Below, piece by piece: positions 6,671 to 15,558 of a DNA stretch of 16,847 nucleotides; position 1 is the first letter of the stretch, and the number at the start of each line of letters is the position of its first letter. Location: contig DAOVZA010000006.1 in assembly GCA_030635405.1 (NCBI GenBank), positions 1 to 16,847 on the forward strand, in the 5' to 3' direction. Both the position numbers and the translations under genes were made by a program. Origin of the DNA: Desulfocapsa sp. GTDB taxonomy: Bacteria > Desulfobacterota > Desulfobulbia > Desulfobulbales > Desulfocapsaceae. Below the pieces are notes generated by a model. It was not told the origin of the DNA, made no database searches, and was given only the letters and a program-made list of their open reading frames with translations.

Positions 6671-8383
6671 TCAGCCTTTAGGCATAGCCTCATCAATTAA
6701 TTCAACTATCCGTGCGGTCACTTTATTTGGTTCAAGTTCTTCAACGGCACCATTCTTTCGTAAACGAAGTTCCAAAACTCCATCTTTTGTGAAGCTCTTG
6801 CCAACGGTTACCCGCAGGGGTATTCCGAGCAGATCTGCATCCTTGAATTTTGATCCGGGACGTTCATCACGATCATCAAGAAGAACATCAACGCCTTTCT
6901 CCTTAAGCTCAGTATAGAGAGCTTCGGCAGCCGCTGTGATCTGCTCATCCTTTAAGCCTAAATTCAATACGATTACCTGCATGGGAGCAAGAGGCATGGG
7001 AAATATGATCCCATTATCATCATGATTCTGCTCAATGGCAGCTGCAACAATCCGACTTACTCCTATACCATAACAGCCCATGACAATGGGTTTATCCTGC
7101 CCATCACTATCTTGGAAAACAGCTTTCATGGACTCTGAGTATCCGGTGCCCAGTTTAAAAACATGCCCCACTTCAATACCCTCTTTCATGGTAAGAGTTC
7201 CACCACAAGAAGGACAAGGATCAGTAGAAGTTATCTGACGGAGATCAGCCACTGCAAATGGTTCAAAATCTCGTCCAACATTCACATTAATCAGATGATG
7301 ATTTTTTTCATTGGCACCAACCACAAAGTTACGCATTGCTGCCACTTCGTTATCTACTAACAGCTTCACTTTAATACCAACGGGTCCAAGGTATCCAGTT
7401 GGAACGCCAGTTGCGTCATACACGCCTTTATCATCAAGCATTTCAACATCAGCACAACCAAGGAGATTTTTGAGTTTTACTTCCTGTACCTGACGATCTC
7501 CTCGAATCAGCACTGCCACGACTTCGTCCCCTGCCTGATAGACCATGGTTTTAACAAGTTCTTCAGGCTTAATCCCCATGAATTCACACACTGCCGGGAC
7601 TTTTCGTTTACCGGGTGTCTCTACCTTCTCAGTATCGAGCATGGGAGATTCATCTGCAACAGGTTTTGCAACTTCGGCCTTTTCACTATTGGCCGCATAG
7701 TCACAACCAGAGCAGATCACCAAGGTATCTTCACCAGTATCAGCAAGCACCATAAATTCGTGAGAAAAACTGCCGCCTATTGTGCCAGAATCTGCCTCAA
7801 CCGGGCGAAAATCCAGTCCACAACGAGTGAATATTCGTTGATAGGCTTCATACATCTTTTGATATGCATCACCAGCACTTGCGTCATCAACATCAAAGGA
7901 ATACGCATCCTTCATGATAAATTCACGACCACGCATCAGCCCGAATCGTGGCCTGATCTCATCACGAAACTTCGTCTGGATCTGATACAAATTGATGGGA
8001 AGATCACGGTAGGATTTTATTTCACGCCGCACAAGATCTGTAATAACTTCTTCATGGGTTGGTCCTAGGCAGGATTCTCGATCATGTCTATCCACAAATC
8101 GTAACAATTCAGGGCCATATTTTTTATAGCGCCCAGTTTCTTGCCAGAGATCTGCTGGCTGAACCATGGGCATAAGAAGCTCTTGGGCACCCGCTTTATT
8201 CATCTCTTCACGTACGATGTTTTCAACCTTACGAATCGCTGCAAGACCAAGCGGTAGATAAGTATAGATACCAGTAGTGAGTTTACGTATAAATCCGGCC
8301 CGCAGGAGAAGACGATGACTAGCAACCTCTGCTTCTGCAGGAGTCTCTTTAAGTGTGGGAATTAGTGATTGTGAAAATCTCAT
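6671..8383 (-). CDS. proS: Prolyl-tRNA synthetase
   Basis: This 570-residue protein is a bacterial-type class II ProRS, the usual length for the family. The opening [19 protein letters not shown] is characteristic. Motif 1 lies around [20 protein letters not shown] split at 41-60. [19 protein letters not shown] (137-155) is motif 2 with its loop, and [13 protein letters not shown] (437-449) is motif 3. Residues about 224-410 hold the inserted YbaK-like editing domain, including [19 protein letters not shown] around 291-309, which hydrolyses mischarged Ala-tRNA(Pro). The C-terminal anticodon-binding domain is residues about 467-568. Two CxxC pairs, CSGC (224-227) and CPSC (390-393), frame the editing domain and may bind zinc. 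The protein charges tRNA(Pro) with proline in the cytoplasm. It starts 17 nt after ispG with only a weak AGG ribosome-binding site and is followed by rel. Confidence 0.96.
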   Translation of the reverse strand: MRFSQSLIPTLKETPAEAEVASHRLLLRAGFIRKLTTGIYTYLPLGLAAIRKVENIVREEMNKAGAQELLMPMVQPADLWQETGRYKKYGPELLRFVDRHDRESCLGPTHEEVITDLVRREIKSYRDLPINLYQIQTKFRDEIRPRFGLMRGREFIMKDAYSFDVDDASAGDAYQKMYEAYQRIFTRCGLDFRPVEADSGTIGGSFSHEFMVLADTGEDTLVICSGCDYAANSEKAEVAKPVADESPMLDTEKVETPGKRKVPAVCEFMGIKPEELVKTMVYQAGDEVVAVLIRGDRQVQEVKLKNLLGCADVEMLDDKGVYDATGVPTGYLGPVGIKVKLLVDNEVAAMRNFVVGANEKNHHLINVNVGRDFEPFAVADLRQITSTDPCPSCGGTLTMKEGIEVGHVFKLGTGYSESMKAVFQDSDGQDKPIVMGCYGIGVSRIVAAAIEQNHDDNGIIFPMPLAPMQVIVLNLGLKDEQITAAAEALYTELKEKGVDVLLDDRDERPGSKFKDADLLGIPLRVTVGKSFTKDGVLELRLRKNGAVEELEPNKVTARIVELIDEAMPKG

Positions 8384-8400
8384 TTCTTATATACCTGTTA

Positions 8401-9471
8401 TTATGCTTCTTCTATTTTTCTAAGTTCTTCTAAAAAGGTTTCAAGCAACTCTTCTTCTTTAACTTTTTTGTACAACACACCCTTTTTAAAAATAATTCCG
8501 ACCCCGTTTCCGCCTGCAATACCGATATCAGCTTCTTTGGCTTCACCAGGTCCATTAACAACGCATCCCATAACAGCCACCTTGATCTGCTTTTTCATGG
8601 TTTGCACATAATTTTCAACTTCTTCTGCAATGGCAAACAGATCGATCTGGGTTCTACCGCAGGTTGGGCAGGATATTAACTCTGGCCCACGTTCCCTTAT
8701 CTTAAGTGAGCGAAGCAGTTCAAAGCAGACCCGGATTTCTTCTACGGGATCACGGGTAAGGGAGATCCTGAATGTATCACCAATTCCCTGATGAAGAAGT
8801 ATGCCAAGAGCCACACTTGATTTAACGGTTCCGGCAATCAATCCTCCAGCCTCAGTGACACCAAGATGAAGAGGATAATCGGTAAGTTTGGAAAGTTGCT
8901 GATAACCACTAATTGCAGTGAGAGTATCAGATGATTTTATTGATATTTTAATCTCTTCAAAACCCTGATCTTCGAGCAATCTTACATTTCGCATGGCACT
9001 TTCAATAAGTGCCGTTGGTTTTTCAGAACTTGGATAGCCAAATTCTTTTAAGAGATCCTTCTCAATTGAACCAGAATTGACACCCACTCGAATGGGGACT
9101 TTATGAGTCTTTGCTGCTGCCACAACCATTGAGAGTTTTTCAGGGCCACCAAGATTACCCGGATTAATACGTATCCCCTGGGCACCATTTTCCATTGCAG
9201 CAACGGCCAGCCTATAATCAAAATGAATATCTGCAATCAGTGGAATACAAATTTTATCTCTAATGGAACGAATAGCAACAGCGGCATCCTGGTCTAGTAC
9301 TGCAACACGGATTATTTCACAACCGGCATCCTGTAGCTGCTCAATCTGGGCAACAGTTGTTTCCACATCGCGGGTATCTGTATTGGTCATGGACTGAACA
9401 GCAATGGGACTGCCCCCTCCAATGGGTACATCACCAATATGAATTTTTCGAGTCTGTCTTCTGAGTATCAT
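8401..9471 (-). CDS. ispG: 4-hydroxy-3-methylbut-2-en-1-yl diphosphate synthase (flavodoxin/ferredoxin)
   Basis: This 356-residue protein is the short bacterial GcpE/IspG type. The TIM-barrel part opens with RKIHIGDVPIGGGSPIAVQSM and keeps CEIIRVAV, LIADIHFDYRLA and GIRINPGN, all typical. The [4Fe-4S] cluster ligands are visible as C268 and C271 in SCPTCGR and C303 in VMGCVVNGPGEA, with E310 as the fourth ligand. It converts methylerythritol cyclodiphosphate to HMBPP, the penultimate step of the MEP isoprenoid pathway, using reduced ferredoxin or flavodoxin. dxr, an earlier enzyme of the same pathway, and uppS, which uses its end products, lie in the same run. Its ATG overlaps the tsaB stop by four bases (ATGA at 9468-9471), a sign of translational coupling. 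proS follows after 17 nt. I see nothing odd in the sequence. Confidence 0.97.
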   Translation of the reverse strand: MILRRQTRKIHIGDVPIGGGSPIAVQSMTNTDTRDVETTVAQIEQLQDAGCEIIRVAVLDQDAAVAIRSIRDKICIPLIADIHFDYRLAVAAMENGAQGIRINPGNLGGPEKLSMVVAAAKTHKVPIRVGVNSGSIEKDLLKEFGYPSSEKPTALIESAMRNVRLLEDQGFEEIKISIKSSDTLTAISGYQQLSKLTDYPLHLGVTEAGGLIAGTVKSSVALGILLHQGIGDTFRISLTRDPVEEIRVCFELLRSLKIRERGPELISCPTCGRTQIDLFAIAEEVENYVQTMKKQIKVAVMGCVVNGPGEAKEADIGIAGGNGVGIIFKKGVLYKKVKEEELLETFLEELRKIEEA

Positions 9472-10196
9472 TTCTTCTGTTTCTCTTTGTTAACAAGACT
9501 GAGCTCTGCATCGGATGCTCGGACATATAAGGGAGAAGCGGAATCCAAGTCCATTATATCGCCTTGTTTCAGCTGCTCACAGCACAAAAAACCAATTGCA
9601 GTGGCTGATGGATAGTTAAGCGGTAAAGGTGCCCTGTTGAGCTGCTCTCTCAGAGTATCTTTAAAAAAATCACCATAGCTGAACAATCCATCACCAGCCA
9701 TCAAAACTGGCCCGGTAATCTCTTCTACCAGAGCTGTTGGAGCTAACACCTTAATTGATCCCTGAGGACGATACAGGTCTTGATCATCTTTTACATACCA
9801 GCGCCTGTATACTTCTTTTTTTCTGGCATCAAGTATCACACAGAGTGGTTTATCACCTGAACAAGTAAGAGCAATACCATCAAGTGTTGAACATCCAAGC
9901 AGTGGCTTATTCATTGCAGTGGCCATCCCTTTCATGGTTGCCATTGCAATGCGCAATCCGGTAAATGAACCGGGACCAAGACCTACTGCGAGTCCATCAA
10001 TATCATTACAAACGATATTATTTTCAGAAAGCAACCAGTCTATACCAGTGAGCAGTCTTCTTGAATGAGTTATCTTACTATTAAGGGTGAGTGTTGCCAA
10101 GAGTTCACCATCATGAATATCACCGGTGGTAAGAGCCACAGTGCTGCATGATGTTGCCGTATCAACGGCTAAAATCAGAGGGTTTTCACCGCTCAC
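9468..10196 (-). CDS. tsaB: tRNA threonylcarbamoyladenosine biosynthesis protein TsaB
   Basis: The protein has 242 residues and is an actin/Hsp70-fold relative of TsaD. It opens with ILAVDTATSCSTVAL (8-22), the nucleotide-binding phosphate-1 strand of the family. It has VGLGPGSFTGLRI (71-83), the TsaB signature, followed by LDGIAL and VILDARKKEVY (120-130). TsaB scaffolds the TsaD-TsaE complex that makes t6A37 on ANN-decoding tRNAs; it has no known catalytic role itself. The C-terminal part (PLYVRASDAE) fits the usual ending. The start is GTG at 10194-10196, overlapping the rseP stop by four bases (GTGA), with AAGGA about 10 nt upstream inside rseP. ispG overlaps its end in the same way. tsaD and tsaE are not in this window. 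Confidence 0.94.
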   Translation of the reverse strand: MSGENPLILAVDTATSCSTVALTTGDIHDGELLATLTLNSKITHSRRLLTGIDWLLSENNIVCNDIDGLAVGLGPGSFTGLRIAMATMKGMATAMNKPLLGCSTLDGIALTCSGDKPLCVILDARKKEVYRRWYVKDDQDLYRPQGSIKVLAPTALVEEITGPVLMAGDGLFSYGDFFKDTLREQLNRAPLPLNYPSATAIGFLCCEQLKQGDIMDLDSASPLYVRASDAELSLVNKEKQKK

Positions 10197-11269
10197 GACC
10201 CAAAAATCCTTGCAAGATCATTATAAAATACAAAGATCATGGCAACTCCAAGGAATGCGATACCTATCTGCTGAGCAAATATCTGCATTTTTTCACTCAT
10301 CGGCTTACGACGAACAGCCTCGAAACTGAGAAACATCAAATGTCCACCGTCAAGTACAGGGATGGGAAGAAGATTCAAGATACCAAGGTTTACACTGAGG
10401 AGTCCTGTAAAAAAAGCAAAATTAACCCACCCTGCCTGCATCTGCTTTCCTGCTATCTGAGCAATAAGGATTGGGCCCCCTAATTCTGAAACCGGTACAA
10501 CCTGTTGGATCAATTTAAGGAAACCAAGGACTGTTAGGGTGATATACATCCATGTCTGGGCAAAAGCGGCCTGGAAGGCACCAACAAGGCCCGTTGGGGT
10601 ATAAAAAAGATCATCAGCCCGAACAATACCTATCATATATCGCTTTTCAACTTCCTCACCAAAAACATTCTTCACGGGACTAATCGCTGGCGTTACCATA
10701 AGAGCAACTTCGTCGTTGCCACGTGCCAGCATAAACTCAAGAGATTCACCTTTTGAGTCCTTTACAAGATTTAGTACGTCTATCCACTGTTCTGTGGCAT
10801 GACCATTTATAGTGAGAATGGTATCACCGACAAGAACTCCAGCCACAGCAGCTGGCGAATCAGCTGTTACATTACCGATTTTTGTTGTATCACGGCTATC
10901 AGGAATCCCCATAAAAAGGAACACAAAAAAGAAAATAACAAGACTAAAGAGGAGATTGAATACAGGTCCGGCCAGTACAATCAGAAACCTCTGCCATACT
11001 GTTTTATGTGCAAAAGAAGCTTGCCTGTCACTTTCGGCATCGGCATGTTCGTCGGGATTTTCACCAAACATTTTGACATATCCACCAAGAGGGAGAGCGC
11101 TGAGTTGATACTCGGTTTCTCCAACGGTTTTACTGAAAAGTTTTGGCCCAAAACCAAGGGAAAATTTGAGTACCCTTACCTTAAATAATTTGGCGAAGAG
11201 AAAATGGCCCAGTTCATGGACAAAAATAAGAATGCCTAAGCAGACAATAAATGAAACAACAGTATTCAT
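10193..11269 (-). CDS. rseP: RIP zinc metalloprotease RseP (site-2 protease)
   Basis: This 358-residue inner-membrane protease has all the family landmarks. The first membrane segment contains the zinc motif HELGH (18-22). LGFGPKLF and ALPLGGYVKMFGE follow. A second segment runs about 97-120 and a single PDZ domain about 128-195 (ITKIGNV-like start, GVLVGDTILTINGH). NLLPIPVLDGGH (299-310) holds the third metal-ligand region, and a final segment lies at about 335-350. RseP-type proteases cleave transmembrane anti-sigma factors and spent signal peptides. E. coli RseP has two PDZ domains; one is common outside the gammaproteobacteria. The start has a weak AGG site 7 nt before ATG. The 125-bp gap before it, after dxr, contains two competing hairpins and could regulate its expression. 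tsaB overlaps its stop by four bases. Confidence 0.95.
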   Translation of the reverse strand: MNTVVSFIVCLGILIFVHELGHFLFAKLFKVRVLKFSLGFGPKLFSKTVGETEYQLSALPLGGYVKMFGENPDEHADAESDRQASFAHKTVWQRFLIVLAGPVFNLLFSLVIFFFVFLFMGIPDSRDTTKIGNVTADSPAAVAGVLVGDTILTINGHATEQWIDVLNLVKDSKGESLEFMLARGNDEVALMVTPAISPVKNVFGEEVEKRYMIGIVRADDLFYTPTGLVGAFQAAFAQTWMYITLTVLGFLKLIQQVVPVSELGGPILIAQIAGKQMQAGWVNFAFFTGLLSVNLGILNLLPIPVLDGGHLMFLSFEAVRRKPMSEKMQIFAQQIGIAFLGVAMIFVFYNDLARIFGS

Positions 11270-11289
11270 GGAATAACCTGAATTTTTGG

Positions 11290-11343
11290 ATATTCGTTTA
11301 GTACCTTGGAACTTTTTTTAGGTACTAAGCGTATCTCGAATAT
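11290..11343 (-). promoter_or_regulatory. Imperfect inverted repeat in the dxr-rseP gap
   Basis: Arms TTAGTACCT (11298-11306) and AGGTACTAA (11320-11328) are perfectly complementary over 9 bp around a 13-nt loop. Outer arms ATATTCG (11290-11296) and CGAATAT (11337-11343) extend the structure across an asymmetric bulge. It lies 21-75 nt before the rseP start. It could be an RNA hairpin or a protein-binding site. No promoter boxes stood out. Confidence 0.5.
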
Positions 11344-11350
11344 ATTTGAG

Positions 11351-11378
11351 AAAAAAAATGGTGAAGGTACTTATCACC
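11351..11378 (-). terminator. Weak rho-independent terminator or attenuator after dxr
   Basis: On the minus strand a 5-bp stem, GGTGA/TCACC, with a 9-nt loop is followed by A and then eight T residues, 17 nt past the dxr stop. The stem is short, so read-through to rseP is likely. Its loop, TAAGTACCT, resembles one arm of the next inverted repeat, so the two structures could compete. Confidence 0.45.
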
Positions 11379-11394
11379 TCTTTTGGGTGCTTTT

Positions 11395-12555
11395 TCATAC
11401 CCTGGCATTAATTACATTTGCTGCGACATCACGTGCACGACGATCTGCTGCCAGAATATCATCTAGTTTATCTTCACTCCCCTCCTGCACCTGCTCCATT
11501 ACTGTAGCCACTGTTGACGCAATATCAAGGAAAGGAATTTTTTCATTTAAAAAGGCATCAACTGCAATTTCATTGGCAGCATTAAGAACAGCTGGGAGAA
11601 CACCACCTTTATTGATGGCTGTGAAAGCCAGTGATAGAGCAGGGAACCTTTCATAATCAGGATTATGAAATTCAAGATTAGAACATTGTGCAAGATTTAA
11701 TCCTGGTAATTCCATGGCAAGTCGTCGTGGATAGGAAAGGGCATAAGCGATAGGAATTCGCATATCAGGAATTCCAAGTTGGGCGATGACTGATCCGTCT
11801 TGAAATTCAACAAGAGAATGGACAATTGACTGTGGATGAACAACCACTTGAATCTCTTCCACCGAAACATCGAAAAGCCATTTGGCCTCAATAACTTCGA
11901 GCCCTTTATTCATAAGAGTGGCGGAATCAATGGAAATCTTACGACCCATATCCCAGTTAGGGTGCGCAAGGGCCTGCTCAGGAGTTACACTTTGCAGTTG
12001 CTTAATGCTCTTTTCTCTAAATGGCCCGCCTGAAGCTGTAAGAATTATTTTAGCAACATCGTCACGATGCCCTGCATCAAGTGCCTGAAAAATAGCACTG
12101 TGCTCGGAATCAACGGGAAGAAGCTTAACACCATTTGTTTTGCACCTATCCATGACAAGTTTTCCAGCCATGACTAAAGTTTCTTTGTTGGCAAGGCCAA
12201 TATCCTTGCCTGCATCAATTGCGGCAAGAGTTGGAAGCAAACCAGCTGCACCAACTATTGCAGATATTGTCATTTGGGCAGAATCAATCGCAGCTACTTC
12301 CTGGCTCCCATCAGTTCCATACCGAACACGATCTTTGTATTTTGTTGGTAGTGCACTAGCTAATTGGTCGGCATCATCTTTGTCGGCAACTGAGATAAGT
12401 TCTGGATCAAACTCGAGTACTTGCTCATGGAGTTTAGTAATGTTTTTTCCGGCAGCAAGCCCTGTCACCCTGTAAAGCTCGGGAAAACTACGTACAACAT
12501 CGAGTACATTACAGCCAATTGATCCGGTGGATCCAAGAAGGGATAAAGTTTTCAT
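11395..12555 (-). CDS. dxr: 1-deoxy-D-xylulose 5-phosphate reductoisomerase
   Basis: This 386-residue protein is a typical Dxr. The NADPH-binding loop [15 protein letters not shown] is at residues 7-21 (canonical GSTGSIG). [10 protein letters not shown] is at 122-131 and [11 protein letters not shown] at 147-157, with metal ligands D149 and E151. ASGGPF (174-179) is the substrate loop, and [21 protein letters not shown] at about 198-218 is followed by metal ligand E220. It converts DXP to MEP, the first committed step of the MEP isoprenoid pathway. No Shine-Dalgarno site precedes the ATG. The upstream sequence is actually TCCTCC, so initiation probably depends on coupling to cdsA, whose stop is 5 nt away. 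rseP follows after a structured 125-bp gap. Confidence 0.97.
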   Translation of the reverse strand: MKTLSLLGSTGSIGCNVLDVVRSFPELYRVTGLAAGKNITKLHEQVLEFDPELISVADKDDADQLASALPTKYKDRVRYGTDGSQEVAAIDSAQMTISAIVGAAGLLPTLAAIDAGKDIGLANKETLVMAGKLVMDRCKTNGVKLLPVDSEHSAIFQALDAGHRDDVAKIILTASGGPFREKSIKQLQSVTPEQALAHPNWDMGRKISIDSATLMNKGLEVIEAKWLFDVSVEEIQVVVHPQSIVHSLVEFQDGSVIAQLGIPDMRIPIAYALSYPRRLAMELPGLNLAQCSNLEFHNPDYERFPALSLAFTAINKGGVLPAVLNAANEIAVDAFLNEKIPFLDIASTVATVMEQVQEGSEDKLDDILAADRRARDVAANVINARV

Positions 12556-12560
12556 ATCGT

Positions 12561-13352
12561 TTAGGAGGATATAACAAGAAGATAATAGAGGACTGGAGCC
12601 GCAAGAAGAATTGAATCTGCCCGATCAAGAATGCCGCCATGACCGCCTAGGATTGTTCCAGAGTCTTTCGTATCAGTAGCACGTTTGACTATTGATTCAA
12701 CAAGGTCACCACAGATACCGACAACACCAAGGAGAATAGCAGTGGTAATAACAAATGCCCATGGAACCGTATCTAAAAGAAGAAATGCTAACAGTGCAGC
12801 GACTATCATTCCAGTGATAATTCCACCGGCAGCGCCTTCGATTGTTTTATTAGGACTGATCAATGGGCTAAGCTTATTCTTACCAAAGGCTCGTCCTGCG
12901 TAATATGCTCCAGAGTCAGATCCTGCGGTTATCCCAGTGAGAATTAATAACCAATAATTACCGTCGGTCAATCCTCGAATCATGAGTAGGTGAGCTCCAA
13001 GAAAACCTACCCAGAGTAAACCAAAAGCGCCTTTACAGAAAAAGGAATAGCTATCAAAATCTTTACCATATGTTGCAAGAGTCCAAAAAGAGAACAGTAG
13101 AAAAGCAAAAACAAGTCCTCCACTGGGACCAATCTGAGGCATTAGAAAAACGGAAAGAAGTGGAAGAATACTCAGGAAAGCAAAGGATAAAGAAAAGAAA
13201 ATTGATTCAAAGGAAAATGCCATTTTAGCGTACTCAAACGATCCAATGGAAAGACCTGCCAATAGAACTACTGCAAAAAGTACATTTGGTCCAATCAACA
13301 GCAGTAAAAGCCAACTTAATGCCAATGCAAGACCTGGGATTACCCGGTTCAT
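12561..13352 (-). CDS. cdsA: Phosphatidate cytidylyltransferase (CDP-diglyceride synthase)
   Basis: This 263-residue integral membrane protein is hydrophobic along most of its length, with about seven or eight predicted segments. The C-terminal half carries the family hallmarks: [20 protein letters not shown] (144-163), [12 protein letters not shown] (166-177) and the signature [18 protein letters not shown] (229-246), where the common P-G-H-G-G appears as G-G-H-G-G. These Asp residues bind the metal and CTP. It makes CDP-diacylglycerol from phosphatidate and CTP, feeding phospholipid synthesis. The ATG is 3 nt after the uppS stop. GGGTGA, overlapping that stop, may serve as a weak ribosome-binding site, so the pair is probably translationally coupled. 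dxr starts 5 nt after its stop. Confidence 0.95.
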   Translation of the reverse strand: MNRVIPGLALALSWLLLLLIGPNVLFAVVLLAGLSIGSFEYAKMAFSFESIFFSLSFAFLSILPLLSVFLMPQIGPSGGLVFAFLLFSFWTLATYGKDFDSYSFFCKGAFGLLWVGFLGAHLLMIRGLTDGNYWLLILTGITAGSDSGAYYAGRAFGKNKLSPLISPNKTIEGAAGGIITGMIVAALLAFLLLDTVPWAFVITTAILLGVVGICGDLVESIVKRATDTKDSGTILGGHGGILDRADSILLAAPVLYYLLVISS

Positions 13353-13355
13353 ATA

Positions 13356-14102
13356 TCACCCGTTTTTAATCTGGGCGCTGGTTTTGCCAAAGCGACGTTC
13401 ACGCCCCTGATATTCTGATATAGCCTGAATAAATTGATTCTCTCGAAATTCAGGCCACATTACATCAGTGAAATAGATTTCGGCATAAGAGGCCTGCCAT
13501 AATAGAAAATTGGAGAGCCTTGCTTCACCACCAGTTCGAATAAGAAGATCAGGATCAGGAATGTCGGCGGTATATAAATGAGAATCGATAAGCTTTTCAT
13601 TTATCGCATCAATAGTGAGCTCACCGGAGCATATTTCTTTTGCAATATTACGAAACCCTCGTATAAGTTCGGCACGTCCCCCATAACTAAGTGCAAGATT
13701 AAGAGTCAGGGAATCATTAGCAGCTGTTTTTTGCATGGTCGATTCCAAGACTTCTCGCACATCTATTGGTAGCTCGTCAATATCACCAATACAAGTGAGA
13801 CGGATATTATTTTTTAACATTCTGGATAATTCTTTCTGAAGATAATTCTTCAGCAGACCCATTAATCCACCGACCTCATCATCTGGACGTTTCCAGTTTT
13901 CAGTAGAGAATGCATAAAGGGTAAGAAATTTAACGCCATATTCAGCCGCACATTCTACGATTGCCCGAACAGATTTAACGCCTTCCTTATGACCATAGAG
14001 ACGCGGTTTAAGCTTACTCTTTGCCCAACGACCATTGCCATCCATAATAATAGCAATATGATTAGGTATAATAGAAGGATCGAGGTTTTGTGGTACAGGC
14101 AT
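13356..14102 (-). CDS. uppS: Isoprenyl transferase (undecaprenyl diphosphate synthase)
   Basis: This cis-prenyltransferase has 248 residues with the start chosen here. IPNHIAIIMDGNGRWAK (12-28) holds catalytic D21, and GHKEGVKSVR and YAFSTENWKRP follow. DLLIRTGGEARLSNFLLWQ (185-203) and YAEIYFTDVMWPEF (206-219) are the C-terminal signatures. It condenses isopentenyl diphosphate onto farnesyl diphosphate to make the undecaprenyl carrier for peptidoglycan, using the product of the MEP enzymes nearby. An in-frame TTG at 14135 would add 11 residues. Neither start has a clear Shine-Dalgarno site, and I prefer the ATG because the distance to MDGNGRW then matches the family. cdsA follows 3 nt after the stop. 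The frr-uppS gap is 69 nt with this start. Confidence 0.93.
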   Translation of the reverse strand: MPVPQNLDPSIIPNHIAIIMDGNGRWAKSKLKPRLYGHKEGVKSVRAIVECAAEYGVKFLTLYAFSTENWKRPDDEVGGLMGLLKNYLQKELSRMLKNNIRLTCIGDIDELPIDVREVLESTMQKTAANDSLTLNLALSYGGRAELIRGFRNIAKEICSGELTIDAINEKLIDSHLYTADIPDPDLLIRTGGEARLSNFLLWQASYAEIYFTDVMWPEFRENQFIQAISEYQGRERRFGKTSAQIKNG

Positions 14103-14171
14103 AGTATGTGGTTGTATTACAAGAGAAGCCAGCAAAAGGAATTAATAAAACAGAATCATTGAAAACCGAAA

Positions 14172-14726
14172 CTAGATTTCCATCATTTCTTTTTCCTTAT
14201 GATCAGTGACAGTATCTATCAGTTTTACATAGGTATCCGTCTCTTTTTGGGCATCATCCTGAAGCTTAAAAAGATCATCTTCAGAAATCTCTTTGTCTTT
14301 TTTCTGCTGTTTTAAGGTATCAATTGCCTCACGCCGAACATTTCGGACAGCAACACGAAACTCTTCAGCAACCTTGCGAACCTGTTTAACAAGTTCTTTT
14401 CGGCGCTCTTCGGTGAGTTGAGGGATAGTTAATCGTATAACCTTTCCATCATTTTGTGGAGCAAGACCAAGATTTGATTTAAGAATAGCTTTTTCAATGG
14501 CAGGAACCATCTGAGGGTCCCACGGTTGAATGGCAATCATTCTACTTTCAGGGATAGTCATAGTTGCGACCTGATTCATCGGCATTGGGCTGCCGTAGGC
14601 ATCAACTGAAATTCCATCGAGAAGTGAAATGGAAGCTCTACCGGTACGCACTTTAGAAAGCTCATTTTTAAAAGTATCAACACTTTTTTCCATCTTATCC
14701 GCCATTCCGATAATCACTTCACTCAT
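14172..14726 (-). CDS. frr: Ribosome recycling factor
   Basis: This 184-residue protein has the usual length of RRF (about 185). The long helical domain I carries KVRTGRAS near residues 25-32 and the conserved RREAIDTLKQQKKDKEISED region towards the end. Domain II lies between, with IPQLTEERRKELVKQ marking the return to domain I. With EF-G it splits the post-termination ribosome so that subunits can be reused. The start is firm: GGAG with an 8-nt spacer. It lies between pyrH (51 nt before) and uppS. No promoter or terminator is visible on either side, consistent with one transcript. Confidence 0.97.
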   Translation of the reverse strand: MSEVIIGMADKMEKSVDTFKNELSKVRTGRASISLLDGISVDAYGSPMPMNQVATMTIPESRMIAIQPWDPQMVPAIEKAILKSNLGLAPQNDGKVIRLTIPQLTEERRKELVKQVRKVAEEFRVAVRNVRREAIDTLKQQKKDKEISEDDLFKLQDDAQKETDTYVKLIDTVTDHKEKEMMEI

Positions 14727-14777
14727 ACCAGTATCTCCAGATTCATTATCATTTAAGTTAGTAAAATAATATTCTAT

Positions 14778-15491
14778 TCAACTTTTGATAAGACTACCAA
14801 GCTTTTCCCCACCAACTGCACGACGGATATTACCGCTTTCGGTCATATTCAGCACAAGGATTGGCTTATCATCTTCTTTAGCAAGAGCAATTCCAGCTGC
14901 ATCCATGACACGTAAATTTTTGGAAAGTACATCGTCATAAGTCAATGTTTCATACTTTATGGCATCAGCATGTATAACCGGATCTTTATCGTAAACTCCA
15001 TCGACTTTTGTTGCTTTGATAATAATATCAGCATCTATTTCAAGAGCCCTTAGAACACCGGCTGAATCGGTGGTGAAATATGGATTCCCGGTTCCAGCAG
15101 CAAAAATAACAGCGCGCCCCTTTTCAAGATGCCTTGTAGCACGACGACGAATGTAAGGCTCACAGACTAGTCGCATCGGAATTGCAGACATAACACGTGT
15201 TACAACACCACTGCGTTCAAGAGCATCCTGAAGAGCTAGAGAATTGATTACTGTTGCGAGCATACCCATGTTATCAGCTGCAGTTCTATCCATTCCCTGG
15301 CTAGCACCCTTTACGCCACGAAATATATTCCCTGCACCAATAACAATGCCAACTTCAACTCCAAGATCAATAATTTCTTTAATCTCTCTAGAAATTTCTT
15401 CAAGAACATCAGTATTAATACCAAAAGAGTCTTCTCCCATCAGGGCTTCACCACTCAATTTTAATAGTATCCTTTTATACTTTAGTTCCAT
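14778..15491 (-). CDS. pyrH: UMP kinase (uridylate kinase)
   Basis: This 237-residue amino-acid-kinase-fold protein matches bacterial Pyr[14 protein letters not shown] (7-19) is the phosphate-binding start. IGAGNIFRG (51-59) and [17 protein letters not shown] (67-83) form the UMP site. [15 protein letters not shown] (130-144) and [13 protein letters not shown] (159-171) form the ATP/metal region. It phosphorylates UMP to UDP and acts as a hexamer, usually GTP-activated and UTP-inhibited. The start is supported by AAGGA with a 7-nt spacer. A 67-nt gap separates it from tsf, and frr follows after 51 nt. Nothing unusual is seen. Confidence 0.97.
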   Translation of the reverse strand: MELKYKRILLKLSGEALMGEDSFGINTDVLEEISREIKEIIDLGVEVGIVIGAGNIFRGVKGASQGMDRTAADNMGMLATVINSLALQDALERSGVVTRVMSAIPMRLVCEPYIRRRATRHLEKGRAVIFAAGTGNPYFTTDSAGVLRALEIDADIIIKATKVDGVYDKDPVIHADAIKYETLTYDDVLSKNLRVMDAAGIALAKEDDKPILVLNMTESGNIRRAVGGEKLGSLIKS

Positions 15492-15558
15492 AATAATTCC
15501 TTAAGTTAAAAAGTTAGCCAGAACATAAATCTGTTAAATAAGATAAAGTCCTGGTAAA

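Noticed and set aside
11371..11395. CACC/GGTG hairpin with a T run on the plus strand after rseP/dxr
   Set aside because: No plus-strand gene lies upstream that it could terminate; the stem is only four pairs.
13356..14135. TTG at 14135 as the start of uppS
   Set aside because: It has no ribosome-binding site and adds residues without family support; the ATG at 14102 gives normal spacing to MDGNGRW. Not fully excluded.
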